Below, one piece after another: positions 33,543 to 43,643 of a stretch of 64,000 nt of DNA. A program made the position numbers and the translations under genes. The stretch is from contig NZ_FOMJ01000008.1 in the NCBI RefSeq assembly GCF_900112605.1, forward strand, positions 15,001 through 79,000, in the 5' to 3' direction. Under the pieces are notes generated by a model. The model worked only from the letters and a program-made list of their open reading frames with translations, searched no databases and had not been told where the DNA came from. The stretch is from Thiohalospira halophila DSM 15071 (lineage in GTDB: Bacteria > Pseudomonadota > Gammaproteobacteria > Thiohalospirales > Thiohalospiraceae). Positions within the stretch are counted from its first letter, which is position 1. Every line of letters starts with the position of its first letter.

Positions 33543-35276
33543 TCAATCGGCCGGTGCCGTAGCCGTCTTGAGCCCCTTCTCCTGCGGACCACCGGGACCG
33601 CCGGCGCCCTGGATGGTCCGCTCCGTCAGCACGCGGACCTCCCCGGGCTCAAGTTCGACCTGGCGATGGCTCTGCGTCACCCCACCGGAGCCGAAGGTAG
33701 TATTGATGCCCACTTGGTATTCTCCAGGCTCCAGGGGTACGCGGGAGACACGAATCCCGTAGGGGAGGGTCAGCCAGTTGCGCGTCTCGGCCGCGCTGGT
33801 TCCCGAGGCCGCGGCCTTGGCCAGCATGCCGCCGAGACCGCCGCCCGCCGCGTTACCGCCCTCGAAGGCCAGGACATTCTTCAGCGTGGCTCGGGCCATG
33901 GCGCTGTTCAGGTCGCTACCCGCGTTGAGCAACTGGTTCTGCAGGAAGAGCTGATACATCGATTCCGCCCGGCGGAATTCATTCACGACCTCGCCGTTGA
34001 CCGCCAGCTGCGAGGAACCGGCCCGGTCCCGGAGGGGGGCGTAATAGGGGACGGTAACCCGGATGCCGGAGCTGCCGATGGCCTGGGGAATGCGCAGTTC
34101 CGCCGCCATATCCCACGCCGGGCCCAGGGTGACCGTCTTGCGGGAAACCGTCTCGGCCACGCCGTAGAGCCCGCCTTCCTGAAAACCATCGAGCATGTCC
34201 ATGACGCCCTTGTCACCGTACAGGAGGAAGAACCAGCTCCGCTGGTCGCGCTTCTCCCGTTCGGTGCCGGTAAGCACCGGCTCGAGCATCAGCGCCTTCT
34301 GGTCCGGATTGGCGGTCAGATGGAGGTTCATCTCGCGCCGTTGCGGGACCAGGCCCAGATGCTGGATCACCACTAGCTGGGCCGCCTCGGGATCCTGGTT
34401 CCGGAGCCGTTCCCGCCAGCCGCCAGAGAGCTTGTCCTCGGCAAAGCGCTGCCACTCCCCGTCCCAGCCGCCACCTCGACGCATCATGCGGATGGTGTCG
34501 AACCAGGCACGCTGGATCATGTCACCGCCGAGGTCGTACTGCTCATCGTACCCCGACTCGTAAGTCTTGGCCGCCTTCTGGTAGGCAATGCGCGCGTCAT
34601 CGAAATTGCCGGCCTTCTCGTACATCACGCCGGCGAGGTAGCGTGCATAGGCATCTTCGCGGAAAACCAGCCAGTCCTCGTCCAGCCAGTTCCCCCGGAA
34701 CTTGCTGAAGAGGTCCATGAGCTTGGCGAAGGTCTTCTCCTCTTCCTCCTTGACCTGCTCATAGTTGCCCTCTTCGAAGGAGATCGAGGAGAGGGTGTTG
34801 TCCAGACGCCGGATCTCGACCTGGGCCGACTCCAGATGCCCGGAACGCTCGGAAGCACTCTGGGCCCCCTGGGCGAGCATCAGGTAATTGAGGGCCTTGT
34901 AATAATTGATGTAGACCCGCTCCACATCGTTCCCGCGATAGGTGGTATGCCGCGGGTTGGCCATGGCCGCAGCCAGATAGTCCCCGGCCGAATCGGTATT
35001 CATGGTGTCGGCATGTTCGTGCGCCTTTTCCAGCTCGGCATTACTGGCCTCGTAGTTCCCGGCCAGATGCTGGATGGTTCCCAGTTCCAGGTGATAGAGG
35101 AGCTTGTCATCACCTTCCGGCTCCAGAGCCTTGTCGAGGGTCTGACTAGCCTGTTCATACTGGCCGGTCTCGACTTGCTGCAGGGTCTGATTGAGGCCGT
35201 CACCATAAGTGGCGCAGCCGGAGAGATAGAGCAACGATGCGAACGCACCGAGCCGACGGAGGGCCTTGCTGAACAT
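33543..35276 (-). CDS. COG3014-type TPR lipoprotein
   Basis: Predicted lipoprotein of 577 residues, first gene of the envelope operon. It has a signal peptide with lipobox YLSGC (about 17-21), then TPR-like helical repeats (about 30-270: LNQTLQQVETGQYEQASQTLDKAL, GNYEASNAELEKAH, GNFDDARIAYQKAAK), and a C-terminal beta-rich region (about 350-560). COG3014 proteins are often beside LpoB; their role is unknown. The 149-base upstream gap is AT-richer than its surroundings and holds the promoter; a GTTAA/TTAAC dyad lies 20 bases before the start. Confidence 0.82.
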   Translation of the reverse strand: MFSKALRRLGAFASLLYLSGCATYGDGLNQTLQQVETGQYEQASQTLDKALEPEGDDKLLYHLELGTIQHLAGNYEASNAELEKAHEHADTMNTDSAGDYLAAAMANPRHTTYRGNDVERVYINYYKALNYLMLAQGAQSASERSGHLESAQVEIRRLDNTLSSISFEEGNYEQVKEEEEKTFAKLMDLFSKFRGNWLDEDWLVFREDAYARYLAGVMYEKAGNFDDARIAYQKAAKTYESGYDEQYDLGGDMIQRAWFDTIRMMRRGGGWDGEWQRFAEDKLSGGWRERLRNQDPEAAQLVVIQHLGLVPQRREMNLHLTANPDQKALMLEPVLTGTEREKRDQRSWFFLLYGDKGVMDMLDGFQEGGLYGVAETVSRKTVTLGPAWDMAAELRIPQAIGSSGIRVTVPYYAPLRDRAGSSQLAVNGEVVNEFRRAESMYQLFLQNQLLNAGSDLNSAMARATLKNVLAFEGGNAAGGGLGGMLAKAAASGTSAAETRNWLTLPYGIRVSRVPLEPGEYQVGINTTFGSGGVTQSHRQVELEPGEVRVLTERTIQGAGGPGGPQEKGLKTATAPAD

Positions 35277-35425
35277 ATTGTCCCCATTGATTATTGTTAA
35301 TTCCCTTAACGCACACCCGGGTAGGTGAGCGGACGTTGAGCAATGCTGTCAATTTGCCAACAGTATCGCAAGCCCATTGCAGGGAAATAACACAATCGGG
35401 ACAAATCCTGAATCTAGCCTGGATC

Positions 35426-35905
35426 TTAAAGAAGGCCGGAACGCCGCAGGTCCTCCACGCCGGCCCGGAAGACCCTCTGCATGACTGCACTCATCCCCGC
35501 GCCGACAATGGCTTCCAGATTTCTGCACAGGGCATTATCTTCCGCTTTTCCGGCCTCTGCGAGACGGGCTTCCAGCCACTGCAGGGAATGCAGCTCCGCC
35601 TGAATCTCTGCCTGCTGAACACGCTCCCGGAGATCCCCGGCCGCCGGCTCCCCGGACTGCTCCTTCAGGTGGCGACGGACACTTCGCAACGGTTCAACCA
35701 CGACCTCCCGCCACGGGGCCGCTTCCTGCTCGAGCGCCCGCCACTCCAGGGGGGCCAGCCGCCGGCCCTGCGCCCCCAACCAGGCGCCGGCCAGTACCAG
35801 GACCACATCGCATCCAGCCTCGTCCTGGAGGTAGAGGCAGGCCTCGCGCACACCGAAACGGGCGTAGAGGCTCTTCGCGAATTCGGGGAGAGACAGGTCA
35901 GTCAT
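35426..35905 (-). CDS. TIGR02444-family conserved hypothetical protein
   Basis: Cytoplasmic protein of 159 residues with no known function. It opens with the family pattern MTDLSLPEFAKSLYARFGVREACLYLQDEAGCDV followed by LVLAGAWLGAQG, and is otherwise helical and charged. There is no signal or membrane segment. It is divergent from the DedA-PAP2 fusion, with 101 bases between them. Confidence 0.82.
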   Translation of the reverse strand: MTDLSLPEFAKSLYARFGVREACLYLQDEAGCDVVLVLAGAWLGAQGRRLAPLEWRALEQEAAPWREVVVEPLRSVRRHLKEQSGEPAAGDLRERVQQAEIQAELHSLQWLEARLAEAGKAEDNALCRNLEAIVGAGMSAVMQRVFRAGVEDLRRSGLL

Positions 35906-36006
35906 GGCCGCGTTTCCCGCAGACGAAAATCGGATTCCGGTCCCATCGGAGCACGGTCCCCATTGCCTTCAACCGCTATACTAGCCGCGGATTCCAGGGA
36001 GGCCCG

Positions 36007-38007
36007 ATGGGAGAGACGAGCTTCTTTGACGCCGTGATTCAATGGATCGGGGACCACGCCTTCTGGGCCGGCCCGCTGGTCTTCCTCATCGCCTTCGCCG
36101 AGTCGGTGGCCGTGGTGGGGCTGCTGGTCCCCGGGGCCGTCTTCCTCTTCGCGGCAGGGGCCCTCATCGGCCTGGGGGTACTGGAGGCCTGGCCCATGCT
36201 CCTCTGGGCCTTCGCCGGGGCCGTGGCCGGCGATGCGCTGAGCTACTGGCTGGGGCGCCACTACCACGAGGAGCTCCGTCGCCTCTGGCCCTTCTCCCGC
36301 TACCCCGACCTGATCCGGCGGGGCGAGGCCTTCTTCCTCCGCCACGGCGGCAAGAGCGTGGTCCTGGCCCGCTTCGTCGGTCCGCTGCGCCCCATCGTAC
36401 CCGCCATCGCCGGCATGCTGGACATGCCGGCGGGGCGTTTCTTTGCCGTGAATATCCTCTCCGCCGCTGGCTGGTCCCCGGCCTATCTGTTGCCGGGCGC
36501 CGTCTTCGGGGCCTCGCTGAGCCTCGCGGCGGAGGTGGCCGGCCGCCTGGCCGCCCTGGTCATCGTCGTGCTGGTCCTCCTCTGGGGAGGGGTCGCCCTG
36601 GTGCGCAAGCTCTACCGGGTGCTCCGTCCGCATTCCGGCGCCATGGTCGCCGGCCTGCTGCGCTGGTCCGGGCGCCACCCCGCTTCCGGTGGCCTCGCCC
36701 ACGCCCTGCTGGATCCCCATCACCCCGAGGCGCGCAGTCTGGGCACCCTGGCCCTCCTCGCCCTGATGATGACCGCCGCCTTCGTCGCCCTCCAGCTGGC
36801 CGCGCTGTGGAGCGCCCCGCTGCAGGAGCTGGATGAACTGGTCTTCCACCTCCTCCAGGGGCTGCGAACGCCGGGGGCCGACCTCGCCATGGCCTGGCTC
36901 ACCCGTCTGGGCGGGCAGGCCACCCTGGTCCCCGTAGTCGCCCTCACGGCACTCTGGCTGGTCTTCCGGGGTCACGGCCGCGCCGCCGGCTACCTGGTCA
37001 GCGGGGCGGTGGTGGTACCCCTCCTTACCTTCGCCCTCAAGGCGGCAACCGATCTCGCCCGGCCCGCCCCCGGCGAACTGGTCATGGCCTCCGCGGCCTT
37101 CCCCAGTGGCCATACCGCCGGGGCGGCGGTGGTCTACGGCTTCCTCGCCGTCCTCGCCGCTGCCCGGCTGGGGCCCACGGGCCGGCTCACCCTCTACGGC
37201 GCGGTGGCCGTCCCGGTACTCCTGGTCGCCTTCTCCCGTCTGTATCTCGGGCTGCACTGGCTCTCGGACATCCTTGGCGGACTGGCGCTGGCCCTGGCCT
37301 GGGTCACCGGGGCCGGTCTCATCTACCGCCGCCACCACGCCGCTGGACCACCCCCGTCGCTGACCGGAGTGGTCCTGGCCGCCCTCCTGGTTACCGGGCT
37401 GTTCCAGGCGATCGTGGCGCCCGCCGGCGCGCCGGAACGTGCCGCCCCCCCGCCGCAGGTCATGCCGGCGACGGTCTGGCAGGAGGCCGGGTGGCACGCC
37501 CTGCCCACCTGGCGACAGGATCTGGCGGCCCACCGTGACGATCCCCTGAACCTCCAGCTCGCCGGTAATCCGGAGCAGCTGGCGCGGGCCCTGGAACGCG
37601 AGGGCTGGCACAGGCCCGTGGCGCCTTCGGGCGCCGACCTCCTCCGCTTCCTGGCACCGACGACGAAGCCGGAGCGCCTGCCCCTGCTACCCCGGGTGCA
37701 TGATGGCCGCTACGAACAGCTCCGACGAATACGGATGAATGCGGCCGGGGAGCTCCAGGTGGTCCGGCTCTGGCCCACGACCTGGCGGCTCACCGACGGC
37801 CGGCCGTTGTGGGTGGGCCAGGCCGGCCGCCTCCGGCCCGTCAGCCCGGGGCGACTCTTCGCCGGGCTGGCCGGGGCGGAGGGCTACACGGGGGCAGCCC
37901 ACGCGGTGGCCCGCGCCCTGGAGGTGCAGGGCTGGCGCGTGAACCGGGGGCGGCTGCCGGGGGACGGCGGGCCGCTCTACCGGCTGGAGCCGCCCTCGGG
38001 GCCGTAG
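36007..38007 (+). CDS. DedA / PAP2 phosphatase / LssY fusion membrane protein
   Basis: Membrane protein of 666 residues that joins three modules. Residues 1-205 are DedA-like ([27 protein letters not shown]). About 225-430 is a PAP2 phosphatase with its three motifs [16 protein letters not shown] and [12 protein letters not shown], all catalytic residues present. About 470-665 is an LssY-like C-terminal domain. DedA proteins move phospholipids across the membrane and PAP2 removes phosphate from lipids, so the fusion suggests a lipid carrier recycling role such as undecaprenyl phosphate; this is inference. GGGAGG precedes the ATG. Its 3' end overlaps convergent ubiX by 31 bases. Confidence 0.88.
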   Translation: MGETSFFDAVIQWIGDHAFWAGPLVFLIAFAESVAVVGLLVPGAVFLFAAGALIGLGVLEAWPMLLWAFAGAVAGDALSYWLGRHYHEELRRLWPFSRYPDLIRRGEAFFLRHGGKSVVLARFVGPLRPIVPAIAGMLDMPAGRFFAVNILSAAGWSPAYLLPGAVFGASLSLAAEVAGRLAALVIVVLVLLWGGVALVRKLYRVLRPHSGAMVAGLLRWSGRHPASGGLAHALLDPHHPEARSLGTLALLALMMTAAFVALQLAALWSAPLQELDELVFHLLQGLRTPGADLAMAWLTRLGGQATLVPVVALTALWLVFRGHGRAAGYLVSGAVVVPLLTFALKAATDLARPAPGELVMASAAFPSGHTAGAAVVYGFLAVLAAARLGPTGRLTLYGAVAVPVLLVAFSRLYLGLHWLSDILGGLALALAWVTGAGLIYRRHHAAGPPPSLTGVVLAALLVTGLFQAIVAPAGAPERAAPPPQVMPATVWQEAGWHALPTWRQDLAAHRDDPLNLQLAGNPEQLARALEREGWHRPVAPSGADLLRFLAPTTKPERLPLLPRVHDGRYEQLRRIRMNAAGELQVVRLWPTTWRLTDGRPLWVGQAGRLRPVSPGRLFAGLAGAEGYTGAAHAVARALEVQGWRVNRGRLPGDGGPLYRLEPPSGP

Positions 38008-38603
38008 CCCCAGCGCGGGCCCAGCTCGTGCTCCACCTCCAGGTGGTCCAGGATGCGACCGACCACCTGGTCCACCAGCTCGTCGATGGTGGCCGGCCGA
38101 TGGTAGAAACCGGGGCTGGCGGGGAGGATGGTCACGCCCAGGCGCGCCAGGGTGAGCATGTTTTCCAGATGGATGGCGGAGAGCGGCGCCTCCCGGGGCA
38201 CCAGGACCAGCCGCCCACCCTCCTTGAGGATAACGTCGGCGGCGCGCTCGATGAGGTTGTCGCTGGCCCCGGTGGCCACCGCCGCCAGGGTGCCGGTGGA
38301 GCAGGGGCAGATGGCCATGCGCCGCGGGGCGCTGGAGCCGCTGGCCACCGGCGAGGTCCACTCCTCGGGCCCCAGGACCCGGAGATTTCCCGGCTGCTCC
38401 CCGAAGTGGTCGGTGAGCGCCCGCTCCAGGGCCCGGGTATTCCCCGGCAGGGCCAGGTCGGTCTCCTCCGCCAGCACCACCCGCGCGGCGCGGGAAATCA
38501 GCAGGTGGACCGACTCGCCGGCGGCCAGCAGGGCCTCCACCAGGCGCAGTCCGTAGGGGCTGCCGGAGGCGCCGGTCCAGGCGACGGTGACCCCCTCCCT
38601 CAT
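37977..38603 (-). CDS. ubiX: Flavin prenyltransferase UbiX
   Basis: UbiX joins a prenyl group to FMN to make the cofactor of UbiD decarboxylases in ubiquinone synthesis. The 208-residue product has the FMN and substrate motifs [47 protein letters not shown] and [10 protein letters not shown]. The start is ATG at 38603, overlapping the mpl stop as ATGA. Gene order mpl-ubiX is the same as in pseudomonads. The longer open frame upstream is only a mpl shadow. The last 31 bases overlap the DedA-PAP2-LssY gene on the other strand. Confidence 0.94.
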   Translation of the reverse strand: MREGVTVAWTGASGSPYGLRLVEALLAAGESVHLLISRAARVVLAEETDLALPGNTRALERALTDHFGEQPGNLRVLGPEEWTSPVASGSSAPRRMAICPCSTGTLAAVATGASDNLIERAADVILKEGGRLVLVPREAPLSAIHLENMLTLARLGVTILPASPGFYHRPATIDELVDQVVGRILDHLEVEHELGPRWGYGPEGGSSR

Positions 38604-39949
38604 GCCGCCCCCGCCAGGGTGGTCAGCAATTGTTCGTGGATCCCGCCGAAGCCGCCGTTGCTCATGACCACGACGGTATCCCCGGGGGCGGCGACGGCGG
38701 CGACCCCGGCGACCAGCTCCGGGACCTCGTCGGCCACCCGGGCCCGCTCGCCCAGCGGCGCCAGCGCCGCCGCCAGATCCCATTCCAGCCCCTCCGGGCG
38801 CAGGGCGAAGACGCCATCCGCCGCCTCCAGCGCCCCCGCGAGCGCCTGTTGATGGACGCCCCGGCGCATGGTCGCCGAACGGGGCTCGGTGACCACCCAG
38901 AGCCGCCCCTGCGGCCGGTCCTCGCGCAGGCCGGCCAGGGTGGTGCGGATGGCCGTGGGGTGGTGGGCGAAGTCGTCCAGCACCCGGATCCCGCGCGGCT
39001 CGCCACGCAGCTCCTGGCGCCGGCGGACCCCGCCAAAGCCGGCCAGCGCCCGGGTCGCCGCCTCCGGCGCCACACCCACGGAGGAGGCCGCCGCGACCGC
39101 CATGGCGGCATTCGCCCGGTTGTGCTCCCCGGTGAGGGGCCATTCCGTGGTGACCGCGGGCTCGTCTCCCCGCTGCAGGGTCAGCTGGTGGCCGCTCCCC
39201 GATACCTGCCAGTCCCCGCCGGCTCCCACCCGGGTCACGGGGGTCCAGCAGCCCATGGCCAGGACCTCCTCCAGCGCCGCATCGGCGGCCGGGGCGAGGA
39301 TGGCGCCCGTTCCCGGGACGGTCCGGACCAGATGGTGGAATTGCCGCTGGATAGCCGCCAGATCGGGGAAGATGTCGGCGTGGTCGAACTCGAGGTTATT
39401 CAGGACCAGGGTCCGCGGCCGGTAGTGGAGAAACTTGGAGCGCTTGTCGAAGAAGGCGGTGTCGTACTCGTCCGCCTCCACCACGAAGCAGCGGCCCTCG
39501 CCCAAACGGGCGCTGACGCCGAAATCCCCCGGCACTCCCCCGATGAGGAAACCCGGCTGCTCCCCAGCCGCCCCCAGGATGGCGGCCAGGAGGCTGGCGG
39601 TGGTGGTCTTGCCGTGGGTCCCCGCCACCGCCAGCACGTGGCGCTCGGCCAGGACGTGTTTGGCCAGCCACTGGGGCCCGGAGGTGTAGGGGATACCCCG
39701 GTCCAGGACGACCTCCACCACCGGATTGCCCCGGGAGAGGGCGTTGCCGATGACCACGACATCCGGGGCGGGGTCGAGCTGGGCCGGGTCCCAGCCCTCG
39801 GTGAGGGCGATTCCGGCCGCCTCCAGCTGGTCCGACATGGGCGGGTAGACCGCGGCGTCGGCACCGGTGACGCGATGGCCGGCGGCCCGAGCCAGCTGGG
39901 CCAGGCCGCCCATGAAGGTGCCAGCGATACCGAGGATGTGGAGGTGCAT
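38600..39949 (-). CDS. mpl: UDP-MurNAc:L-Ala-gamma-D-Glu-meso-DAP ligase
   Basis: Mpl recycles the murein tripeptide by joining it to UDP-MurNAc. The 449-residue product has the Mur-ligase opening [15 protein letters not shown], the ATP loop [13 protein letters not shown] (about 107-119), [17 protein letters not shown], the [10 protein letters not shown] block and the C-terminal [10 protein letters not shown] and [11 protein letters not shown] motifs. These mark Mpl and separate it from MurC. It abuts the membrane protein gene upstream with no gap and overlaps ubiX. With AnmK and the transglycosylase it shows active murein recycling in this organism. Confidence 0.96.
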   Translation of the reverse strand: MHLHILGIAGTFMGGLAQLARAAGHRVTGADAAVYPPMSDQLEAAGIALTEGWDPAQLDPAPDVVVIGNALSRGNPVVEVVLDRGIPYTSGPQWLAKHVLAERHVLAVAGTHGKTTTASLLAAILGAAGEQPGFLIGGVPGDFGVSARLGEGRCFVVEADEYDTAFFDKRSKFLHYRPRTLVLNNLEFDHADIFPDLAAIQRQFHHLVRTVPGTGAILAPAADAALEEVLAMGCWTPVTRVGAGGDWQVSGSGHQLTLQRGDEPAVTTEWPLTGEHNRANAAMAVAAASSVGVAPEAATRALAGFGGVRRRQELRGEPRGIRVLDDFAHHPTAIRTTLAGLREDRPQGRLWVVTEPRSATMRRGVHQQALAGALEAADGVFALRPEGLEWDLAAALAPLGERARVADEVPELVAGVAAVAAPGDTVVVMSNGGFGGIHEQLLTTLAGAA

Positions 39950-40447
39950 TCAAAGGCTGCCGTAGAAGAAGGGCGCCAGCAGCGCCAGGCTCAGATAGGC
40001 GTAGGCCAGGGCGATGACCATACCCCACAGCAGGGTGGTGGACAAAGCGTGGCGCAGGATGTGGGCGGTGACCACCAGGCTCCAGAGTACGAGCAGGAGC
40101 TGCCACAGCGCCATCATGCCGCTCTCCGGCGCCAGGAGCGGCATCCCCGCGCGGGCGATGAGGCCAATGATCACATCCGCGCCGGCCAGGGCAGTGATGG
40201 TGCGCACCGCCCGTTCCGGGTGGTTCACCGCCGCCAGCAGGATGTTGGCCAGGACCACCAGGATCGCCGCCCCGGCCGCGGCGCTGAACAGGGCACGCCC
40301 CGGCTCCAGGCCGCGGACCTCCAGCAGCCAGCCGGTGCCGACGTGGAGGATGAGCATCAGCCCCAGCAGCCCCCGGGAATCGGGCAGCTCCTGAGGGGTG
40401 CGCCGGAGCAGGGTCAGCTCCCAGAAGAATCGGATCAGCGCGGCCAT
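39950..40447 (-). CDS. Small membrane protein, function unknown
   Basis: Inner-membrane protein of 165 residues with about four transmembrane segments (about 26-45, 52-72, 82-100 and 112-160). I see no known catalytic motif. The ATG at 40447 is chosen; the longer frame to 40507 would run into the divergent rnd gene. Its stop touches the mpl start, so it is in the mpl-ubiX operon. Similar small membrane proteins sit beside mpl in some gammaproteobacteria, but this one cannot be named from sequence. Confidence 0.72.
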   Translation of the reverse strand: MAALIRFFWELTLLRRTPQELPDSRGLLGLMLILHVGTGWLLEVRGLEPGRALFSAAAGAAILVVLANILLAAVNHPERAVRTITALAGADVIIGLIARAGMPLLAPESGMMALWQLLLVLWSLVVTAHILRHALSTTLLWGMVIALAYAYLSLALLAPFFYGSL

Positions 40448-40493
40448 GCCCCGAATTCTACACCCCTGCCGGCGCCGGGCGTAGAATGGCGCC

Positions 40494-41675
40494 ATGAGCC
40501 AAAACACGCCCCCCGGTCAGACCGACCTCTTCGACCTGCCGCCACTGGTGGACACCCCCGACGCCCTGGCGGAACTCGTCGCCGATCTGCGCGACCAGTC
40601 CTGGCTGGCGGTGGACACCGAATTCCTGCGCGAGCGGACCTACTACCCCCAGCTCTGCCTGATCCAGGTGGCCACGCCCACCGGCCGGGTGGCCTGCATC
40701 GACCCGCTGGCGCTCACCGACCTCGCACCGCTGTGGTCGGTCCTCACCGACCCGGGGATCACCAAGGTCTTCCACGCCGCCGCCCAGGATGTGGAGGTGC
40801 TGCTCCAGGCCGCGGGGGCGGTCCCCGCGCCACTGTTCGATACCCAGATCGCCGCCGCCCTCTCCGGCCTGGGTGACCAGGTGGGCTACGCCCGCCTGGT
40901 GGAGGCCCGCCTGGGGGTCAAGCTGGACAAGAGCGCCAGCCGCGCCGACTGGTCCCAGCGGCCGCTGGAGCCGGAGTTGCTGCGCTACGCCGGCGACGAC
41001 GTCCGCTACCTGGCCGAACTCTACCCCGCCCTGCGGGACGAGCTGGCCGCCCGGGGCCGGCTGGACTGGCTGGGCGAGGACTTTGCCCGCCTGGCCGACC
41101 CGGCCGCCTACGCCAACCCGCCAGCGGAGGCGTGGCGCCGGGTCCGCGGCCACCACCAGCTCGACGGCGCCGGCCGCGGGATCCTCCAGGCCCTGGCCGC
41201 CTGGCGGGAGGAGGCAGCCGCCGAGGCCGACATCCCCCGCGGATGGGTGGTCCGCGACGAGCTGCTGCTGGAGATCGCCCGGCGCCGCCCGCGCAACGCC
41301 CAGCGGCTGGGCAAGCTGCGCGGCAGCCACAAGCTGGACGAGGCCACGCGGGACGCCCTGCTTGGCCGCGTCAACGCCACCCTGGACGAGCCGCCGGCGC
41401 AGTGGCCGGCGGTGGAGGCCCGACCCCAGCTGGAACCGGCGGGCGAGGCCGCCGTGGATGCCCTGATGGCCGTCGCCCGCCTGGCGGCAGAGGAGGCCGG
41501 GGTCAGCGTGGCCAGCCTCACCGCCCGCAAGGAGCTGGAGCGGCTGGTGGCCGGCGAGACCGACCTCCCGGTCCTCCAGGGCTGGCGCGGCGAACTGGCC
41601 GGCCGCCGTCTGCACGCCTGGCTCGCCGGGGAGATCGCTCTGGTGGGCCGGGACGGCGGGGCGGCCCTGGCATGA
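40494..41675 (+). CDS. rnd: Ribonuclease D
   Basis: RNase D is a 3'-5' exonuclease that trims tRNA and other small RNAs. The 393-residue product has the DEDDy exonuclease domain (about 20-195) with DTEF (D40, E42), FHAAAQDVEVL and YAGDDVRYLAELY, then two HRDC-type domains. Length is slightly longer than in E. coli. It overlaps the next gene by 4 bases (ATGA). It is divergent from the small membrane protein, with 46 bases between. Confidence 0.94.
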   Translation: MSQNTPPGQTDLFDLPPLVDTPDALAELVADLRDQSWLAVDTEFLRERTYYPQLCLIQVATPTGRVACIDPLALTDLAPLWSVLTDPGITKVFHAAAQDVEVLLQAAGAVPAPLFDTQIAAALSGLGDQVGYARLVEARLGVKLDKSASRADWSQRPLEPELLRYAGDDVRYLAELYPALRDELAARGRLDWLGEDFARLADPAAYANPPAEAWRRVRGHHQLDGAGRGILQALAAWREEAAAEADIPRGWVVRDELLLEIARRRPRNAQRLGKLRGSHKLDEATRDALLGRVNATLDEPPAQWPAVEARPQLEPAGEAAVDALMAVARLAAEEAGVSVASLTARKELERLVAGETDLPVLQGWRGELAGRRLHAWLAGEIALVGRDGGAALA

Positions 41676-42106
41676 CGGAGCCGACGGTGGATCTCGACCG
41701 GCTGCTGGCGGGTCTGGCCACCATCGCCGTGGTCGGCCTCTCCCCTCGGACCGATCGCCCCAGCCACCAGGTCGCGGCGGGCCTCCAGGGGCTGGGGCTC
41801 GCCATCCGGCCGGTGCGCCCGGCCATCGACGCGATCCTCGGCGAGGCCGCCGTGGCCAGTCTTTCCGACCTCACCACGCCCACGGACGCCGTGGTGGTCT
41901 TCCGCAATCCGGCCGAGGTCCCCGCCATCGCCGAGGCCACGGTGGCCGGCGGTCACGGCGCCCTGTGGCTGCAGCCCGGCGCCGAGTCGGCGGAGGGGGC
42001 CCGGATCGCCACCGAGGCCGGGCTCCCCGCCGTGGTCGGTCGCTGCCTCTGGGTGGACTACCGCCAGTGGCTCGCCGGCGGTTGCAATCCCGGCCTGTCC
42101 CGGTAA
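41672..42106 (+). CDS. CoA-binding domain protein (YccU-like)
   Basis: Cytoplasmic protein of 144 residues made of one Rossmann-like CoA-binding domain, as in YccU. It shows TIAVVGLSPRTDRPSHQVAAGLQ, the DAVVVFRNPAEVP block and GALWLQPGAES. No enzymatic residue can be picked out; members of the family bind CoA or a nucleotide. The ATG overlaps the rnd stop. dapF begins 9 bases after its end, so rnd, this gene, dapF, DUF484 and xerC form one run. Confidence 0.88.
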   Translation: MTEPTVDLDRLLAGLATIAVVGLSPRTDRPSHQVAAGLQGLGLAIRPVRPAIDAILGEAAVASLSDLTTPTDAVVVFRNPAEVPAIAEATVAGGHGALWLQPGAESAEGARIATEAGLPAVVGRCLWVDYRQWLAGGCNPGLSR

Positions 42107-42115
42107 CCTGCTGCC

Positions 42116-42958
42116 ATGGCGCTGGAATTTACCAAGATGCAGGGGCTCGGCAACGACTTCGTGGTCATCGACAACCGCGCAGCCACCTTCGATCCGACCC
42201 CCGGCCACATCCGCTGGCTGGCGGACCGCCGCTTCGGCGTGGGCTGCGACCAGGTCCTGCTGGTGGAGGCCGCTCCCGATGACGGGGTGGACTTCGGCTA
42301 TCGCATCTTCAACGCCGACGGCGGCGAGGTGGACCAGTGCGGCAACGGCGCCCGCTGTTTCGCCCGCTGGATCCGCGAGCATACCGACTTCGCCGGCGAC
42401 CCCGTCCGCGTGGCCACCCGGGCCGGGCGGATGGCGCTGACCACGCACCCGGACGGCCAGGTGGACGTGGACATGGGCGAGCCGCGCTTCGAGCCGGCGG
42501 CGATCCCCTTCGAGGCACCGGAGCGGGCCGACGAGTACGAGCTGGTGCTGGAGGACCGGACCTTCCGCATTGGGGCCGTGGGCCTGGGCAATCCCCACGC
42601 CGTCATGCGGGTGGAGGCCCTGGACCGGGTCCCGGTGGCAACCATGGGCCCGGCCATCCAGGCGCTGGAGCGCTTCCCCGAGGGGGTGAATGTGGGTTTC
42701 GTCGAGGCCCACGGGCGCGATCACATCCGCCTGCGGGTCTTCGAGCGCGGCTCCGGCGAGACCCTGGCCTGCGGCAGCGGGGCCTGTGCGGCGGTGGCGG
42801 TCGGTCGCCAGCAGGGCTGGCTGGATGGTACCGTTACCGTCGATCTGCCCGGTGGCCGCCTGACCATCCACTGGCCCGGCCCGGGTTCGCCCATCACCCT
42901 GACCGGGCCGGCGAAGACCGTTTTCGAGGGACGCATCGACCATGACCCGGCAGTCTAG
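42116..42958 (+). CDS. dapF: Diaminopimelate epimerase
   Basis: DapF turns LL- to meso-diaminopimelate for lysine and murein. The 280-residue product has both active-site cysteines, the first in DQCGNGARCFARW (about C77) and the second in LACGSGACAA (about C222), plus MQGLGNDFVVIDN at the start. It overlaps the DUF484 gene by 17 bases. It lies in the dapF-DUF484-xerC run typical of gammaproteobacteria. Confidence 0.97.
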   Translation: MALEFTKMQGLGNDFVVIDNRAATFDPTPGHIRWLADRRFGVGCDQVLLVEAAPDDGVDFGYRIFNADGGEVDQCGNGARCFARWIREHTDFAGDPVRVATRAGRMALTTHPDGQVDVDMGEPRFEPAAIPFEAPERADEYELVLEDRTFRIGAVGLGNPHAVMRVEALDRVPVATMGPAIQALERFPEGVNVGFVEAHGRDHIRLRVFERGSGETLACGSGACAAVAVGRQQGWLDGTVTVDLPGGRLTIHWPGPGSPITLTGPAKTVFEGRIDHDPAV

Positions 42959-43640
42959 CGAAGCGGCCGACGCGGCCCTGCATGAGCAGCAGGTGGTGGA
43001 ATTCCTCCGCCACCACCCGGACCTCCTGCGCCGCCACCCCGACCTCCTGGCCGAACTCAACATCCCCCACGCCGCGGGCACCGGCGCCGTCTCCCTGGTG
43101 GAGCGCCAGGTGTCGCGGCTGCGTGAGCAGCGCGAGGAGATGCGCCACCGGCTGGATGAGCTCTACGCCCTGGCGCGGGACAACGAATCCCTGGCCCTCC
43201 AGTTCCACCAGCTGGTCCTCGACCTGCTCAGCGCCCGGGAGCCGACGGCGGTGGCCGAGGCCCTGGAGCGCGACCTGCACCGGGACTGCGGGGCGGATGC
43301 CGTCGCCCTGCGCCTCTACCCCGCTGGCGAGCACCACATCCCCGACCACCTCATCGGTCCCCGGGGGGCCGATCGCAACCGGCTGGAGCGGATCTTCGCC
43401 GCACCCAACCCGGTCTGCGGCCGCCTGGATGCGGAGATCGGCGCCCTGATCTTCGGCGACGGCGGCGAGGCCATGGTCTCCGCCGCCCTCATCCCGCTGC
43501 CCCTGCGCGGCCGCTCCCTGGGGCTCCTCGCCGTGGGCTCCACCGACCCGGAGCGCTTCCGCGCCGGCCAGGGGACGCTCTTCCTGGAGCAGCTGGGCGA
43601 GGCGGCCGCCGCCGCCCTGCACCCCCACCTGGCGGGCTGA
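42942..43640 (+). CDS. DUF484-family GAF-like protein
   Basis: Soluble protein of 232 residues, unknown role, between dapF and xerC in many gammaproteobacteria. It has a helical N-terminus (HEQQVVEFLRHHPDLLRRHPDLLAEL, about 14-40), a coiled coil (about 50-90), and a GAF-like domain (about 95-230: DAVALRLYP, ALIPLPLRGRSLGLLAVG, GQGTLFLEQLG). The GGDEF gene beyond xerC has the same type of N-terminal half, suggesting a duplicated sensor. It overlaps the end of dapF and xerC starts 3 bases after its stop. Confidence 0.9.
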   Translation: MTRQSSEAADAALHEQQVVEFLRHHPDLLRRHPDLLAELNIPHAAGTGAVSLVERQVSRLREQREEMRHRLDELYALARDNESLALQFHQLVLDLLSAREPTAVAEALERDLHRDCGADAVALRLYPAGEHHIPDHLIGPRGADRNRLERIFAAPNPVCGRLDAEIGALIFGDGGEAMVSAALIPLPLRGRSLGLLAVGSTDPERFRAGQGTLFLEQLGEAAAAALHPHLAG

Positions 43641-43643
43641 GCC

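Noticed and set aside
35296-35310. Operator at the GTTAA/TTAAC dyad before the COG3014 lipoprotein gene
   Set aside because: The arms are only 5 bases and AT-rich in a leader; no regulator or second copy was seen, so it is not listed as a site.
35902-37611. 569-residue minus-strand open frame
   Set aside because: Antisense to the DedA-PAP2-LssY gene, composed of Gly/Gln/Glu repeats; no start signal.
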